From Acidobacteriota bacterium (lineage in GTDB: Bacteria > Acidobacteriota > Terriglobia > Terriglobales > Acidobacteriaceae), in contig JABBOG010000004.1 of the NCBI GenBank assembly GCA_019351975.1, positions 1 to 64,000 on the forward strand: a stretch of DNA of 64,000 nucleotides. Reading direction: 5' to 3'. A program made the position numbers and the translations under genes. Numbering within the stretch: position 1 is the first letter of the stretch; the number at the start of each line of letters is the position of its first letter. The notes under the pieces are model-generated. The model was given only the letters and a program-made list of their open reading frames with translations, did not search any database and was not told the origin of the DNA. Of the stretch, positions 46,519 through 54,909 are shown in pieces.

Positions 46519-48210
46519 TTAGAGGCTTTGTTTGATCATTTGCTCGGCGTGTCGGAGGGATGTTTCGGTGAGGACGGCACCGGAGAGCATGCGGGCGATC
46601 TCTTCGACCCGCTCGGAGGGCTCCATGCGGCGGACGCCGGTCTGGGTGCGTCCGGAGCGCTCAGCCTTTTCGATGAGGAAGTGCTGGTCGGCGAAGGCGG
46701 CGATCTGAGGCAGGTGGGTGATGCAGATGACCTGCTGGGAGCGGGAGAGGGTTTTGAGCTTCTGTCCGACGGCTTCAGCGGCGCGGCCACCGATGCCGAT
46801 GTCGATCTCGTCGAAGACGAGGGTGCGCGGGAGGGCGGAGCGATGACGGCGAGCAGCGGCGGCGGCACCTTCTTCCACGGAGACTTTGAGGGCGAGCATG
46901 ACGCGGCTCATCTCGCCGCCGGAGGCGATCTCGGTGAGGGGCTTGAGTGGTTCGCCGGGGTTGGTGGCGATGCGGCACTCGACTTTATCCCAACCGAAGG
47001 CGGTCCAGGCGGCTGGATCTTCGTTGGGTGTGATGATGACTTCGAAGCGGGAGTGCATGGCGAGCTCGTTGATCTGGCGCTCGGCGAGCCTGGCTAATTT
47101 TTTGGCGGCGGCGGCGCGCTCGGCGGAGAGCTTGCGGGCGAGATTCGTGTACTTGGCGGCGGCAATGGAGAGATCTTTTTCCAGCTCGGCGAGACGTGCG
47201 TCGCGGTTTTCGAGCTCGGAGAGTTTGGCGGCGGCGTCGGCACCGAAGGCGATGACCTCGGCGAGGGTGGTGCCATATTTGCGCTTCAGGCGGTCGAGGG
47301 CGGCGAGGCGGTCTTCGATCTCGCCGAGGCGCTCTGGGGAAGCGGTGATGTGTCCGGCGAAGTCGCGGAGGGTGGTGGAGGCGTCTTCGACGGAGGCTTT
47401 GGCGGCGGCGAGCTGCTGCGCGGTTTCGAGGAATTGGTCGTCGAAGCGGGCAAGGTCTTCGACGTGTTTGAGGGCGCTGCCGAGGAGGGTTTCGGCGGAG
47501 ACTTCGGCTTCGTAGAGAAGATCCTGGGCGGCGGTGGCGGCGGTAAAGAGGCGTTCGGAGTTGGCGAGGACGCGCTTTTCGGTGTCGAGGCGGGCGTCTT
47601 CTTCGGCGTCGGCGATGGCCGCGGCGTCGATCTCGCGGGCCTGAAAGCTCCAGAGGTCGATGAGGCGGAGACGGTCCTGCTCGGCGCTGCGGAGCTCGTC
47701 GATGTGGCGGGCGAGGCCGCGGTAGTGATGGAAGGCGGCGGCAAGGTCATCGGTGGTGATGCTGGCGTAGCGGTCGAGCAGGAGACGCTGCTGAGCGGCG
47801 TCAAAGGCGGTGAGGGTTTCGGACTGGGCGTGGACGAGGGCGAGCTCGGGTGCAAGCTGGCGGAGAACGGCGACGGTGGCGGGCTGATTGTTGACGAAGA
47901 CGCGGCCTTTACCGGAGGTAGCGATCTCGCGGCGGAGGAGGATCTCGTCGCCTTCAGGGTCAATTCCGTTGGCTTCGAGGACCTCTTCGGCACCGGGGGT
48001 GGACTCGAAGACGCAGCCGAGGACGGCCCTTTCAGCGCCGAAGCGGACGACGTCGCTGGAGGCTTTGCCGCCGAGAAGGAGGGCCAGAGCGTCGATGAGG
48101 ATGGATTTTCCGGCACCGGTTTCGCCGGTCAAGAGGTTGAGGCCGGGGCCGAATCCGGCGACCGCATGGTCGATGACAGCGTAGTTCTCTGCGCGAAGCT
48201 CCAGCAGCAT
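46519..48210 (-). CDS. recN: DNA repair protein RecN
   Basis: An SMC-like ATPase acting early in double-strand-break repair. The 563-residue length is normal. The Walker A site is at the N-terminus (LNLLTGETGAGKSILIDALALLLG). A long coiled-coil middle (about 155-370, e.g. ELENRDARLAELEKDLSIAA) separates it from the signature EIASGGEMSRVMLALKV, Walker B LVFDEIDIGIGGRAAEAVG and the switch histidine in ICITHLPQIAAFAD. The gene is divergent from tolQ across 158 bp, in which no operator (e.g. a LexA box) was recognised. Confidence 0.95.
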   Translation of the reverse strand: MLLELRAENYAVIDHAVAGFGPGLNLLTGETGAGKSILIDALALLLGGKASSDVVRFGAERAVLGCVFESTPGAEEVLEANGIDPEGDEILLRREIATSGKGRVFVNNQPATVAVLRQLAPELALVHAQSETLTAFDAAQQRLLLDRYASITTDDLAAAFHHYRGLARHIDELRSAEQDRLRLIDLWSFQAREIDAAAIADAEEDARLDTEKRVLANSERLFTAATAAQDLLYEAEVSAETLLGSALKHVEDLARFDDQFLETAQQLAAAKASVEDASTTLRDFAGHITASPERLGEIEDRLAALDRLKRKYGTTLAEVIAFGADAAAKLSELENRDARLAELEKDLSIAAAKYTNLARKLSAERAAAAKKLARLAERQINELAMHSRFEVIITPNEDPAAWTAFGWDKVECRIATNPGEPLKPLTEIASGGEMSRVMLALKVSVEEGAAAAARRHRSALPRTLVFDEIDIGIGGRAAEAVGQKLKTLSRSQQVICITHLPQIAAFADQHFLIEKAERSGRTQTGVRRMEPSERVEEIARMLSGAVLTETSLRHAEQMIKQSL

Positions 48211-48368
48211 TCTCAGGTCTCGTTAGGGTGAGGATAGCAGGCGGCGAGGGAAAGACACAGGGCTGTTCCAAAAAAGGATGGGTGGATCGATTTGGAAACT
48301 GTGGTGCAGACGTATCCGGCTAGATTCCACTTGGACGGTGGAGCGCAGTTACACTGAAAGCGACGCCT

Positions 48369-49166
48369 ATGACACTGCCTGCTCTCGCTCTCTTCCTTCA
48401 AGATGTTGCTGCCGATACTCCTGTAGATCCTTCGATGGGCCCCGCGCCCACTGGACAGCACTCCGGTGCGCTGGTGGAGATGCTGCATAACAGCGGACCG
48501 ACGGCGCTGACGGTGCTTGGAATTCTGCTGATCATGAGTATTGTTTCGTGGGCTGTGATGATCTCGAAGTGGAGGTCGTTCAAGGCAGCGGAGGTGCAGA
48601 ACCGGCGGTTTTTGCGGGCGTTCCGGAAGTCGGGGCGGTTGAGCGAGATTGCGGCGGTGGCGGACCAGTTCAAGCCGAGTCCTTTGGTTGAAGTGTTTAA
48701 TGAGATCCATGATGAGTATCAGCGGCAGAGTGGAGGCCGCGGGACGCCACCGAATCCGCAGGGGCTGGAGCGCGCGGCGCAGACGGCTTCGAGCGAGGCG
48801 CTGACGATTATGGAGCGGCGCATGACGTGGCTGGCGACGATTGCGCAGGTGGGGCCGTTTGTGGGGCTGTTTGGAACGGTGATGGGCATCATCGATGCGT
48901 TCCATGGATTGGGAACGGCGGGCGCGGCGACGCTGCGTGCTGTGGCTCCGGGTATCTCGGAGGCATTGATTACGACAGCCGCGGGATTGATTGTGGCGGT
49001 GCCGGCGGTGATGGGCTACAACCAGTTGACGTCGCGGCTGCGGGAGTTTGGAGCGCGAATGGATGATTTTGGGCGCGAATTATTGAACGCGATTGAGAAT
49101 GCGGCGCTGTATCAGCCGGGCGCGACGAACAATCCTCCTGACGATACGCGGCGGAGGAACTCTTAG
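48369..49166 (+). CDS. tolQ: TolQ/ExbB-type proton channel protein
   Basis: Inner-membrane component of the Tol-Pal (or Ton) motor, which uses the proton gradient to act on the outer membrane. The 265-residue protein has a first helix at about 46-66 (ALTVLGILLIMSIVSWAVMI), a large cytoplasmic loop, and two helices in the conserved part (IAQVGPFVGLFGTVMGIIDAF and GISEALITTAAGLIVAVPAV). Glycine and threonine positions typical of TolQ/ExbB are present. It starts a six-gene plus-strand operon with tolR two bases after its stop. The presence of tolB, pal and cpoB makes the Tol assignment likely. Confidence 0.9.
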   Translation: MTLPALALFLQDVAADTPVDPSMGPAPTGQHSGALVEMLHNSGPTALTVLGILLIMSIVSWAVMISKWRSFKAAEVQNRRFLRAFRKSGRLSEIAAVADQFKPSPLVEVFNEIHDEYQRQSGGRGTPPNPQGLERAAQTASSEALTIMERRMTWLATIAQVGPFVGLFGTVMGIIDAFHGLGTAGAATLRAVAPGISEALITTAAGLIVAVPAVMGYNQLTSRLREFGARMDDFGRELLNAIENAALYQPGATNNPPDDTRRRNS

Positions 49167-49168
49167 AG

Positions 49169-49576
49169 ATGGCATTCAGCGTTCGGGGAAAGACACAGAC
49201 TGCGATGTCGGACATTAATATCACGCCGCTGGTGGACGTGGTGCTGGTGTTGCTGCTGATCTTTATGGTGACGGCGCCGGTGTTACAGAGCGGTGTGCAG
49301 GTGGCGGTGCCGCAGACGCGGCAGGTGAATCAGCTGACGGAGGAGCATCTGGTGGTGACCATCGATAAGGACCAGAATGTGTACCTTCAGGACAAGCCTG
49401 TGAATATTCATGATCTGGCGACGGTGCTGGCGGCGAATCCGAAGAACGAAAAGAAGGTCATTTACGTGCGCGCCGATCAGGCGGTGCCCTTTGGTGCGTT
49501 TGCTTCGGTGATGGATGCGGTGAAGCGGGCTGGCATCAGCAACATCAGCATTGTGACGCAGCCGATACAGAAGTAA
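49169..49576 (+). CDS. tolR: TolR/ExbD-type motor protein
   Basis: A 135-residue single-span protein with the essential membrane aspartate in the segment DINITPLVDVVLVLLLIFMV (Asp at about 23). A periplasmic domain follows (QLTEEHLVVTIDKDQNVYLQD, VIYVRADQAVPFGAFASVMD, ISIVTQPIQK). It forms the proton-conducting core with TolQ. It lies two bases after tolQ and 28 bp before the TolA/TonB-like gene. Confidence 0.9.
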   Translation: MAFSVRGKTQTAMSDINITPLVDVVLVLLLIFMVTAPVLQSGVQVAVPQTRQVNQLTEEHLVVTIDKDQNVYLQDKPVNIHDLATVLAANPKNEKKVIYVRADQAVPFGAFASVMDAVKRAGISNISIVTQPIQK

Positions 49577-49604
49577 TGCAGACAGATTTCGAGACAGCGC
49601 ACCT

Positions 49605-50390
49605 ATGAGTAGCTACGCCATGCGGCCCGACGACCAGGACGACAAGTTCGGAAGCGGTGTTGCGGGAGCGATTGGCCTGCATGTGGTGCTGGCGGGCGTC
49701 TTCGTTGCCGTAGCGATGTTCGCGCATACGTCGAGCGCGCACTGGGGCGAGAATGCGTCGTCAGTTGGGGCGATTCAGGCGTCGATGGTGTCGGCGATAC
49801 CGCTGCCGCAAAAGTTCAAGCCGGTGGAGAAGTCCGTGTTGGCGCCGGACCAGGCGAGTCCGGCACCTGTGCCTCCGCCCAAGGAGGCCGTCGCGCCGCC
49901 GCCGCGGCCAACAGATATTCTGATCAAGAACAAGAACCTGCCAAAGAAGGTTGGGCCGGTGGAGACGCCGGCACCACCGAAGCATCCGCAGCCAACGCCG
50001 CCGACGGCAAAGGCGCAGACGGGGCAGAGTGCGGATCAGTTGCCGCAGTCCACGACGCAGATGAAGAACGGGACGGCAACGGCGACGGTGCAGGACCGAA
50101 CGTTTGGCAATCGGTATGCGTATTATGTGCAGCAGGTGAGCCAGAAGGTGGCGCAGAACTGGTACACGTATGAGGTCGATCCGAAGACGTCGCAGGGCAA
50201 GCGAACGACGATTGTGTTTGACATTGAGCGCGATGGGTCGCCAGCAAATGTTCGGCTTTTGACGAGCAGCGGATCGCCCACGCTCGATACGTCCGCGATG
50301 CGGGCGCTGCAGCGCGTGGATGGGTTCGGTCCGTTGCCGGCGGGCAATCAGATCACGGTGGAGTATACGTTTGATTACAAGCAACAGTAG
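49605..50390 (+). CDS. TolA/TonB-like energy-transducing protein
   Basis: A 261-residue protein with a single membrane anchor at about 18-40 (VAGAIGLHVVLAGVFVAVAMF). A Pro-, Ala- and Lys-rich spanning region (about 75-145) follows. The C-terminal TonB-like domain includes YAYYVQQVSQKVAQNWYTY, TTIVFDIERDGSPANVRLL and TLDTSAMRALQRVDGFGPLP. In the Tol operon this protein should reach across the periplasm to contact TolB/Pal, the role of TolA. The C-terminal domain is closer to the generic TonB_C family, hence no symbol. It lies between tolR and tolB. Confidence 0.85.
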   Translation: MSSYAMRPDDQDDKFGSGVAGAIGLHVVLAGVFVAVAMFAHTSSAHWGENASSVGAIQASMVSAIPLPQKFKPVEKSVLAPDQASPAPVPPPKEAVAPPPRPTDILIKNKNLPKKVGPVETPAPPKHPQPTPPTAKAQTGQSADQLPQSTTQMKNGTATATVQDRTFGNRYAYYVQQVSQKVAQNWYTYEVDPKTSQGKRTTIVFDIERDGSPANVRLLTSSGSPTLDTSAMRALQRVDGFGPLPAGNQITVEYTFDYKQQ

Positions 50391-50479
50391 GTTTGGAGAT
50401 ACGAAGTGCACGGTGCGGCAGTCGAAGTGACAAAGGCGGCATGAACGGAACGGCAAAAGGAATGACGGAGAGAGATATC

Positions 50480-51850
50480 GTGAAGCGTTCAGAGAGAGTT
50501 GCGAAGGCGAAGCGTGTTGTGATGCGGATGTGTTTGCCGCTGCTGAGCCTGATGGTGGTAGTGGCGGGAACGGCTGCGCGTGCGCAGGACACGTTTCACC
50601 TGGAGACGAGTTCGGGTGCGCAGAGCATACGGCTGGCGGCGGCGAACTTCAAGTCGAATACGCCGGATGCGTTGCCGTTCAAGAACACGTTTGATGCGAC
50701 GCTGTTTGCCGATTTGTCGGCGGCGGGGATCTTCGACATGGTGTCGAAGTCGCTGATACCACAGGCTGCGCCGGGAACACCGGGGGAGATGAATCTGGCG
50801 CAGTGGTCGAGTGCACCGGCAAGCGCGGCGATGGTGGCGTTTGGCAATATCGGGGTGCAGAACGGGAATCTTGTAGCGAACGGATTTCTGGATGACGCGA
50901 AGAATACGCAGTATCCGCAGGTGTTTGCGAAACAGTATATGGGCCCGCCGAATGACGATGTGGCACGGCAGTTGGCGCACAAGTTCGCGGATGACATCAT
51001 CTTCAGGCTGGGCGGTGGTGTGCCGGGAATCGCCGAATCGAAGATCTACTACGTGAAACGCGTCGGCGGTGCGAAAGAGATATGGGGGATGGACTATGAC
51101 GGTGCGAACCAACATGCGATTACGCATCTGGGGCAGATCTCGATCTCGCCGCGAGTGTCACCGGACAACTCGCTGATCGCGTTTAGTTCGTTGGGTAACA
51201 ACGGCTTTCAGATCAAGATGTTTTCGCTGCTGCTGGGGAGACTGATCCACTTTTCGAATGTGGGAGGGACGAATCTATCGCCGGCGTGGGCTCCGAACGG
51301 GCAGGAGTTGGCGTTTTCTTCGTCGCGGACGGGTGATCCGGAGATATGGGTCTCTGATCCGCAGGGCGAGATGGCGCGGCGGATTACGAGCTACAAGGGA
51401 CCGGATGTTTCGCCGACGTGGAATCCGAAGACTGGATCTCAGATTGGATGGATCAGCGGGCGAACGGGGCTGCCGCAGTTGTACATTATGGACTCGGATG
51501 GATCGGGTGTGACTCGGATGACGGACGGCGGGTATGCGACGTCGCCGTCGTGGTCGCCGAATGGGCAGTTTATCGCGTTTGCGTGGAACAGAAAGTATGG
51601 TCCGGGAGCGCCGGGCGGGCAGGACATTTATGTGATGGAGATAGCGTCGAAGCGATGGATTCAGCTGACACACGATATTGGCCGCTGCGACTTCCCTTCC
51701 TGGTCTCCGGATGGGCGTCACATTGTGTTTGCGAACGCGCCGGACGGGATGGACAGCCACAACCGAATCATGACGATGCTGGCCGACGGCACGGGAAAAC
51801 GAGCACTGACCGGGCCTGGGACAGACATGCCCAATTGGAGCTGGAAGTAA
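50480..51850 (+). CDS. tolB: Tol-Pal system protein TolB
   Basis: A periplasmic beta-propeller that binds Pal and the TolA-like protein. The product has about 456 residues. A signal peptide (VVMRMCLPLLSLMVVVAGTAARA) precedes an N-terminal alpha/beta domain and repeated propeller blades with the TolB pattern: ISPRVSPDNSLIAFSS, LSPAWAPNGQELAFSSSRTG, SPSWSPNGQFIAFAW and DFPSWSPDGRHIVFA. GTG 50480 is preferred because of the close GGAGAGAG sequence; ATG starts at 50441 or 50462 and the longer frame to 50393 are possible. Confidence 0.9.
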   Translation: MKRSERVAKAKRVVMRMCLPLLSLMVVVAGTAARAQDTFHLETSSGAQSIRLAAANFKSNTPDALPFKNTFDATLFADLSAAGIFDMVSKSLIPQAAPGTPGEMNLAQWSSAPASAAMVAFGNIGVQNGNLVANGFLDDAKNTQYPQVFAKQYMGPPNDDVARQLAHKFADDIIFRLGGGVPGIAESKIYYVKRVGGAKEIWGMDYDGANQHAITHLGQISISPRVSPDNSLIAFSSLGNNGFQIKMFSLLLGRLIHFSNVGGTNLSPAWAPNGQELAFSSSRTGDPEIWVSDPQGEMARRITSYKGPDVSPTWNPKTGSQIGWISGRTGLPQLYIMDSDGSGVTRMTDGGYATSPSWSPNGQFIAFAWNRKYGPGAPGGQDIYVMEIASKRWIQLTHDIGRCDFPSWSPDGRHIVFANAPDGMDSHNRIMTMLADGTGKRALTGPGTDMPNWSWK

Positions 51851-51955
51851 CGAAAATAAATTTGGCCACAGAGTCTCGGGCTACGATACGATTATCGCAG
51901 CGATACCATAGGATTCAGTACAATGCTCGAAAGAGCCTATAAAGAGGAACTAAGA

Positions 51956-52711
51956 ATGTCTACTCGCACGTCGATTTGGAATAAAGCTGCTCTCGTAGCG
52001 ACCGTTGCCCTATTGGCGGCATCGGGATGCCACAAGAAACAGGCAGCACCGCCGCCCTCAGCCATGGCACCTGAGAACACAATGCCGCCACCGACGGCGT
52101 CGATTACGGCTGACCCGCCGGCGATCGATCTGGGCAAGTCGGTTGTGCTGAACTGGCGCACTTCGAATGCGACGAGCGTGAGCATTGATGGAATCGGCGA
52201 GGTGCCGGTGAATGGAACGCAGACGGTATCGCCGTCGAACTCGACCAACTTCCACCTGGTGGCGAAGAACGACGGCGGAACGACGGAGGCGAATGTGCGC
52301 GTTACAGTGCGCGTGCCTGAAGTCCCTGCAGCGCCGGCTGATAACGAGGGCGATATGGGGTCGGATGCGATGTTCCATGCGAAGGTGCAGGATATCTTCT
52401 TTGGATACGACAGCTACGATCTGACACCGCAGGCAGACGCTTCGATCACATCGGCGGCGGCATACTTGAATGCGCATCCGGCGATCAAGATCCTCATTGG
52501 CGGATATTGCGATGATCGCGGCTCTGCGGAGTACAACATTACGCTGGGCGAGAACCGAGCGAATGCTGCGAAGACAGCGCTGGTAAGTGCTGGTGTTGCC
52601 GGCAACCGCATCCGCGTGGTGAGCTACGGCAAGGAGAAGCAGTTCTGCACGGAAGAGACCGACAGCTGCTGGCAGCAGAACCGACGCGATCAGTTCTCGA
52701 TCGACCGCTAG
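51956..52711 (+). CDS. pal: peptidoglycan-associated lipoprotein Pal with an inserted Ig-like domain
   Basis: An outer-membrane lipoprotein of 251 residues. The lipobox is LLAASGC with the lipidated Cys at 25, after SIWNKAALVATVALLAAS. Residues about 55-120 form an extra beta-sandwich-like domain (ITADPPAIDLGKSVVLNWRT, NFHLVAKNDGGTTEANVRVT), which E. coli Pal lacks. The C-terminal OmpA-like peptidoglycan-binding domain has DIFFGYDSYDLTPQA, GGYCDDRGSAEYNITLGENR and RVVSYGKE. ATG 51956 is chosen because the signal peptide starts there and GAGGA lies a few bases upstream. A strong terminator follows. Confidence 0.92.
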   Translation: MSTRTSIWNKAALVATVALLAASGCHKKQAAPPPSAMAPENTMPPPTASITADPPAIDLGKSVVLNWRTSNATSVSIDGIGEVPVNGTQTVSPSNSTNFHLVAKNDGGTTEANVRVTVRVPEVPAAPADNEGDMGSDAMFHAKVQDIFFGYDSYDLTPQADASITSAAAYLNAHPAIKILIGGYCDDRGSAEYNITLGENRANAAKTALVSAGVAGNRIRVVSYGKEKQFCTEETDSCWQQNRRDQFSIDR

Positions 52712-52723
52712 CGAAACCTGTGA

Positions 52724-52776
52724 GGGCCGCGATATGCTTAACCGTCTGGCGGTAAGCGGCGCGGCCCTTATTTTTT
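52724..52776 (+). terminator. rho-independent terminator after pal
   Basis: GGGCCGCG (52724-52731) pairs with CGCGGCCC (52760-52767). A weaker inner stem (GCTTAACC / GGTAAGC) sits within, and TTATTTTTT follows directly. It lies between pal and cpoB, so cpoB may be transcribed at a lower level or from its own promoter. Confidence 0.85.
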
Positions 52777-52819
52777 GTGCAGCGCGAAGCTGCCTGTAGG
52801 TCTTCAGGAGTTAGAGTTT

Positions 52820-53824
52820 ATGCATACGTCACGCCCCATACGAATGGCTGCGATTTTGGTGTTGTTTGCTGGTCTTGCATGCGCACCAGCGCGAGCGGTC
52901 AACAAAGACATGATTCAACTGCAGACGCAGGTGCAGGAGTTGCAGGATGCGGTGGCGCGGCTTCAGCAGTCCAATGATGAACGGATGGGTGTGCTGAAGG
53001 ATCTGGTGCAGCAGACGTCCGACGCGATCAACAAGATGTCGATCACGGTGAATGGGCTGAAGCTGGGGATGCAAAATGAGCAGGATGCGGCGACGACGCG
53101 CGACCAGCAGCTTTCGGGCCAGATTCAGTCGCTCAACGATTCTGTGGATGAGTTGAAGGCGAGGATGGCGAAGATGGAGACGGCGCTGGGGAATATTCAG
53201 AACCAGCAGGCGTCAACGAACGCGGCGTTGTCGAATCTGCCGCAGGCGGGCGGAGGTATTCCTGCGGGAGTGCCTGCCGGTGCAGCGACTTCTCCTGCGC
53301 CCGCGACGGCAAATAGTGCACCTGTCGCTGCGGCTGATGCGCCCGCGACGGCTGCGCCTGCGGCGAATTCTCCCGCACCCGCGGGGACGGATTTGATGCC
53401 CGCGACGGCGGCCACACCGCAGGCTGCGCCGAGAGCAACGGCATCTGCCGGGGAGCTGTACCGGGGAGCGTATGGAGATTACATGTCGGCGAAGTATGCG
53501 CTGGCGGCCTCGGAGTTTGGAGACCTGATCAAGGCGTATCCGGATGACAATCTTTCGGGGAATGCGTACTTCTATCGGGGCGAGATTGACATGCGGTCGC
53601 AGAAGCCATCCGCTGCGATCAAGAACTATGACGCAGTGCTGGAGCGGTACCCGGACAACGCGAAGGTTCCCGCGGCGCACCTGCATAAAGCGTACGCGCT
53701 GCTGGACATGAAGCAGACGGCTGCCGGAGAGCGCGAGCTGCACGCCCTGATTGCACGCTTCCCGGTTTCACCGGAGGCGTCGCAGGCGCGAGCGAAGCTG
53801 AGCAGTCTGAACCGCGGACGGTAG
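52820..53824 (+). CDS. cpoB: CpoB/YbgF-type periplasmic TPR protein
   Basis: A 334-residue protein with a signal peptide (MAAILVLFAGLACAPARA). An N-terminal coiled coil at about 30-125 (LQTQVQELQDAVARLQQSND, NDSVDELKARMAKMETALG) is followed by a long Ala/Pro-rich linker (about 135-210). C-terminal TPRs (YRGAYGDYMSAKYALAASEF, YFYRGEIDMRSQKPSAAIKN, LLDMKQTAAGERELHALI) end with LSSLNRGR. This is the trimerising-plus-TPR plan of YbgF/CpoB, which coordinates Tol-Pal with cell-wall synthesis. The linker is longer than in E. coli. ATG 52820 is chosen for the signal peptide and an AGGAG nine bases upstream. Confidence 0.9.
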   Translation: MHTSRPIRMAAILVLFAGLACAPARAVNKDMIQLQTQVQELQDAVARLQQSNDERMGVLKDLVQQTSDAINKMSITVNGLKLGMQNEQDAATTRDQQLSGQIQSLNDSVDELKARMAKMETALGNIQNQQASTNAALSNLPQAGGGIPAGVPAGAATSPAPATANSAPVAAADAPATAAPAANSPAPAGTDLMPATAATPQAAPRATASAGELYRGAYGDYMSAKYALAASEFGDLIKAYPDDNLSGNAYFYRGEIDMRSQKPSAAIKNYDAVLERYPDNAKVPAAHLHKAYALLDMKQTAAGERELHALIARFPVSPEASQARAKLSSLNRGR

Positions 53825-53845
53825 TCGAAGAGTGTGCGCAGCGAG

Positions 53846-54898
53846 TTAGTTGCGCATGCTGTGCAAGGATTGCTCGATGACAGCCCTGGCCGGGGCGTCG
53901 AGTGGAAGCCTGGGCAGGCGTGGGCCACCGCCATAGTAGCCGTTGAGGTCGCAGCCGTACTTGATTCCGGCGATGCCCACATCTGCGAGCGCGGCGTCGG
54001 CTGCAATGAGGCGGTAGGCCTTCTCGGCTGCGAGCGCGGCGTCGCCATCCTTGAAGGCGGCGTAGGCTTCATGGCAGGCCTGAGGAGCGCATGCCGACAT
54101 GGCTGGCATGGCTCCGGCAACGCCAGCGGCCAGCAACTCCACCAGGTGCAGGGTGCTGCCTGCGGCCATGACCTGGAACCCGACAGTTTTGGCGCGAGTC
54201 TTGAGAGAGCTTGTCTGCGGAGGGATGGTAGCAGCCGGAAGTGTGGCCTTGGTGCCGCTGGTGAGAGAATCCGCATGAATGAGGCCGGAGGCGGGTGCTG
54301 CGGAGATATGCATGCGACGCGTGACGGGGGCGAAGACGGAGGTCACGGTGACGCTTCGTTGGACGTGCTGTGTCGAGGCGGCGATCACCTGAAAGCGATC
54401 GGGCGTGAGGGCCTCGTCGTAGAGACCGATGATGTTGGGATGGTGCGAGAGTTCTGCGATCTGCTCGATGGTGAGATGGCGCGCGGCGACAGAGTTGACG
54501 AGGACGACAGGCAGCGGCGAGCGGTCGGCGACGGCGAGGAAGTAGAGCAGACGTTCGGCTGGGGTGAGGTGCGAGGATGTCGGCGCGGACAGCAGCACAA
54601 CGTCAAAGTTGGCGGCTTCAGCGATGGCTGCGATGGCTAAAGCACCGCGCACGGACGGCCTTGATATTTCGGCAAGCAGCACCTTCTCCGGGGCGGCGGT
54701 TGCGGATATCGCGTGCAGGACATCGGCTGTCTCGGCGTCCGAGAGAGTGTCGGCCTCCGCGGCAGAGGTGAGGGCAACAAAAGCAGAGGCCGGGCCCAGC
54801 GAGTAGCGGGCGACGTTGTACTCCAGCTTGCGCAGGTAGAGGTCGCCGTCTCGGGTGAACGGGAGGGTGAGCGGTATGTGGATTCCGTCGATCAGCAT
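53846..54898 (-). CDS. DapA/NAL-superfamily protein lacking the Schiff-base lysine
   Basis: A TIM-barrel protein of about 350 residues, similar over its length to dihydrodipicolinate synthase and N-acetylneuraminate lyase (HIPLTLPFTRDGDLYLRKLE, SPLPVVLVNSVAARHLTIEQI, MAAGSTLHLVELLAAGVAGAM). The catalytic lysine position (GIKEAS in DapA) reads IIGLYDEALTPD, with Tyr encoded at 54419-54421. The GTTGE loop reads ALTSAAEAD, and the proton-relay Tyr (LYNVP) is Val (LVNSV). It is therefore unlikely to run classical aldolase chemistry. It begins 11 bp after carB (ATG 54898; TTG 54907 possible) and is probably co-transcribed with carAB. Confidence 0.85.
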   Translation of the reverse strand: MLIDGIHIPLTLPFTRDGDLYLRKLEYNVARYSLGPASAFVALTSAAEADTLSDAETADVLHAISATAAPEKVLLAEISRPSVRGALAIAAIAEAANFDVVLLSAPTSSHLTPAERLLYFLAVADRSPLPVVLVNSVAARHLTIEQIAELSHHPNIIGLYDEALTPDRFQVIAASTQHVQRSVTVTSVFAPVTRRMHISAAPASGLIHADSLTSGTKATLPAATIPPQTSSLKTRAKTVGFQVMAAGSTLHLVELLAAGVAGAMPAMSACAPQACHEAYAAFKDGDAALAAEKAYRLIAADAALADVGIAGIKYGCDLNGYYGGGPRLPRLPLDAPARAVIEQSLHSMRN

Positions 54899-54909
54899 TG
54901 GCTTCAAGT

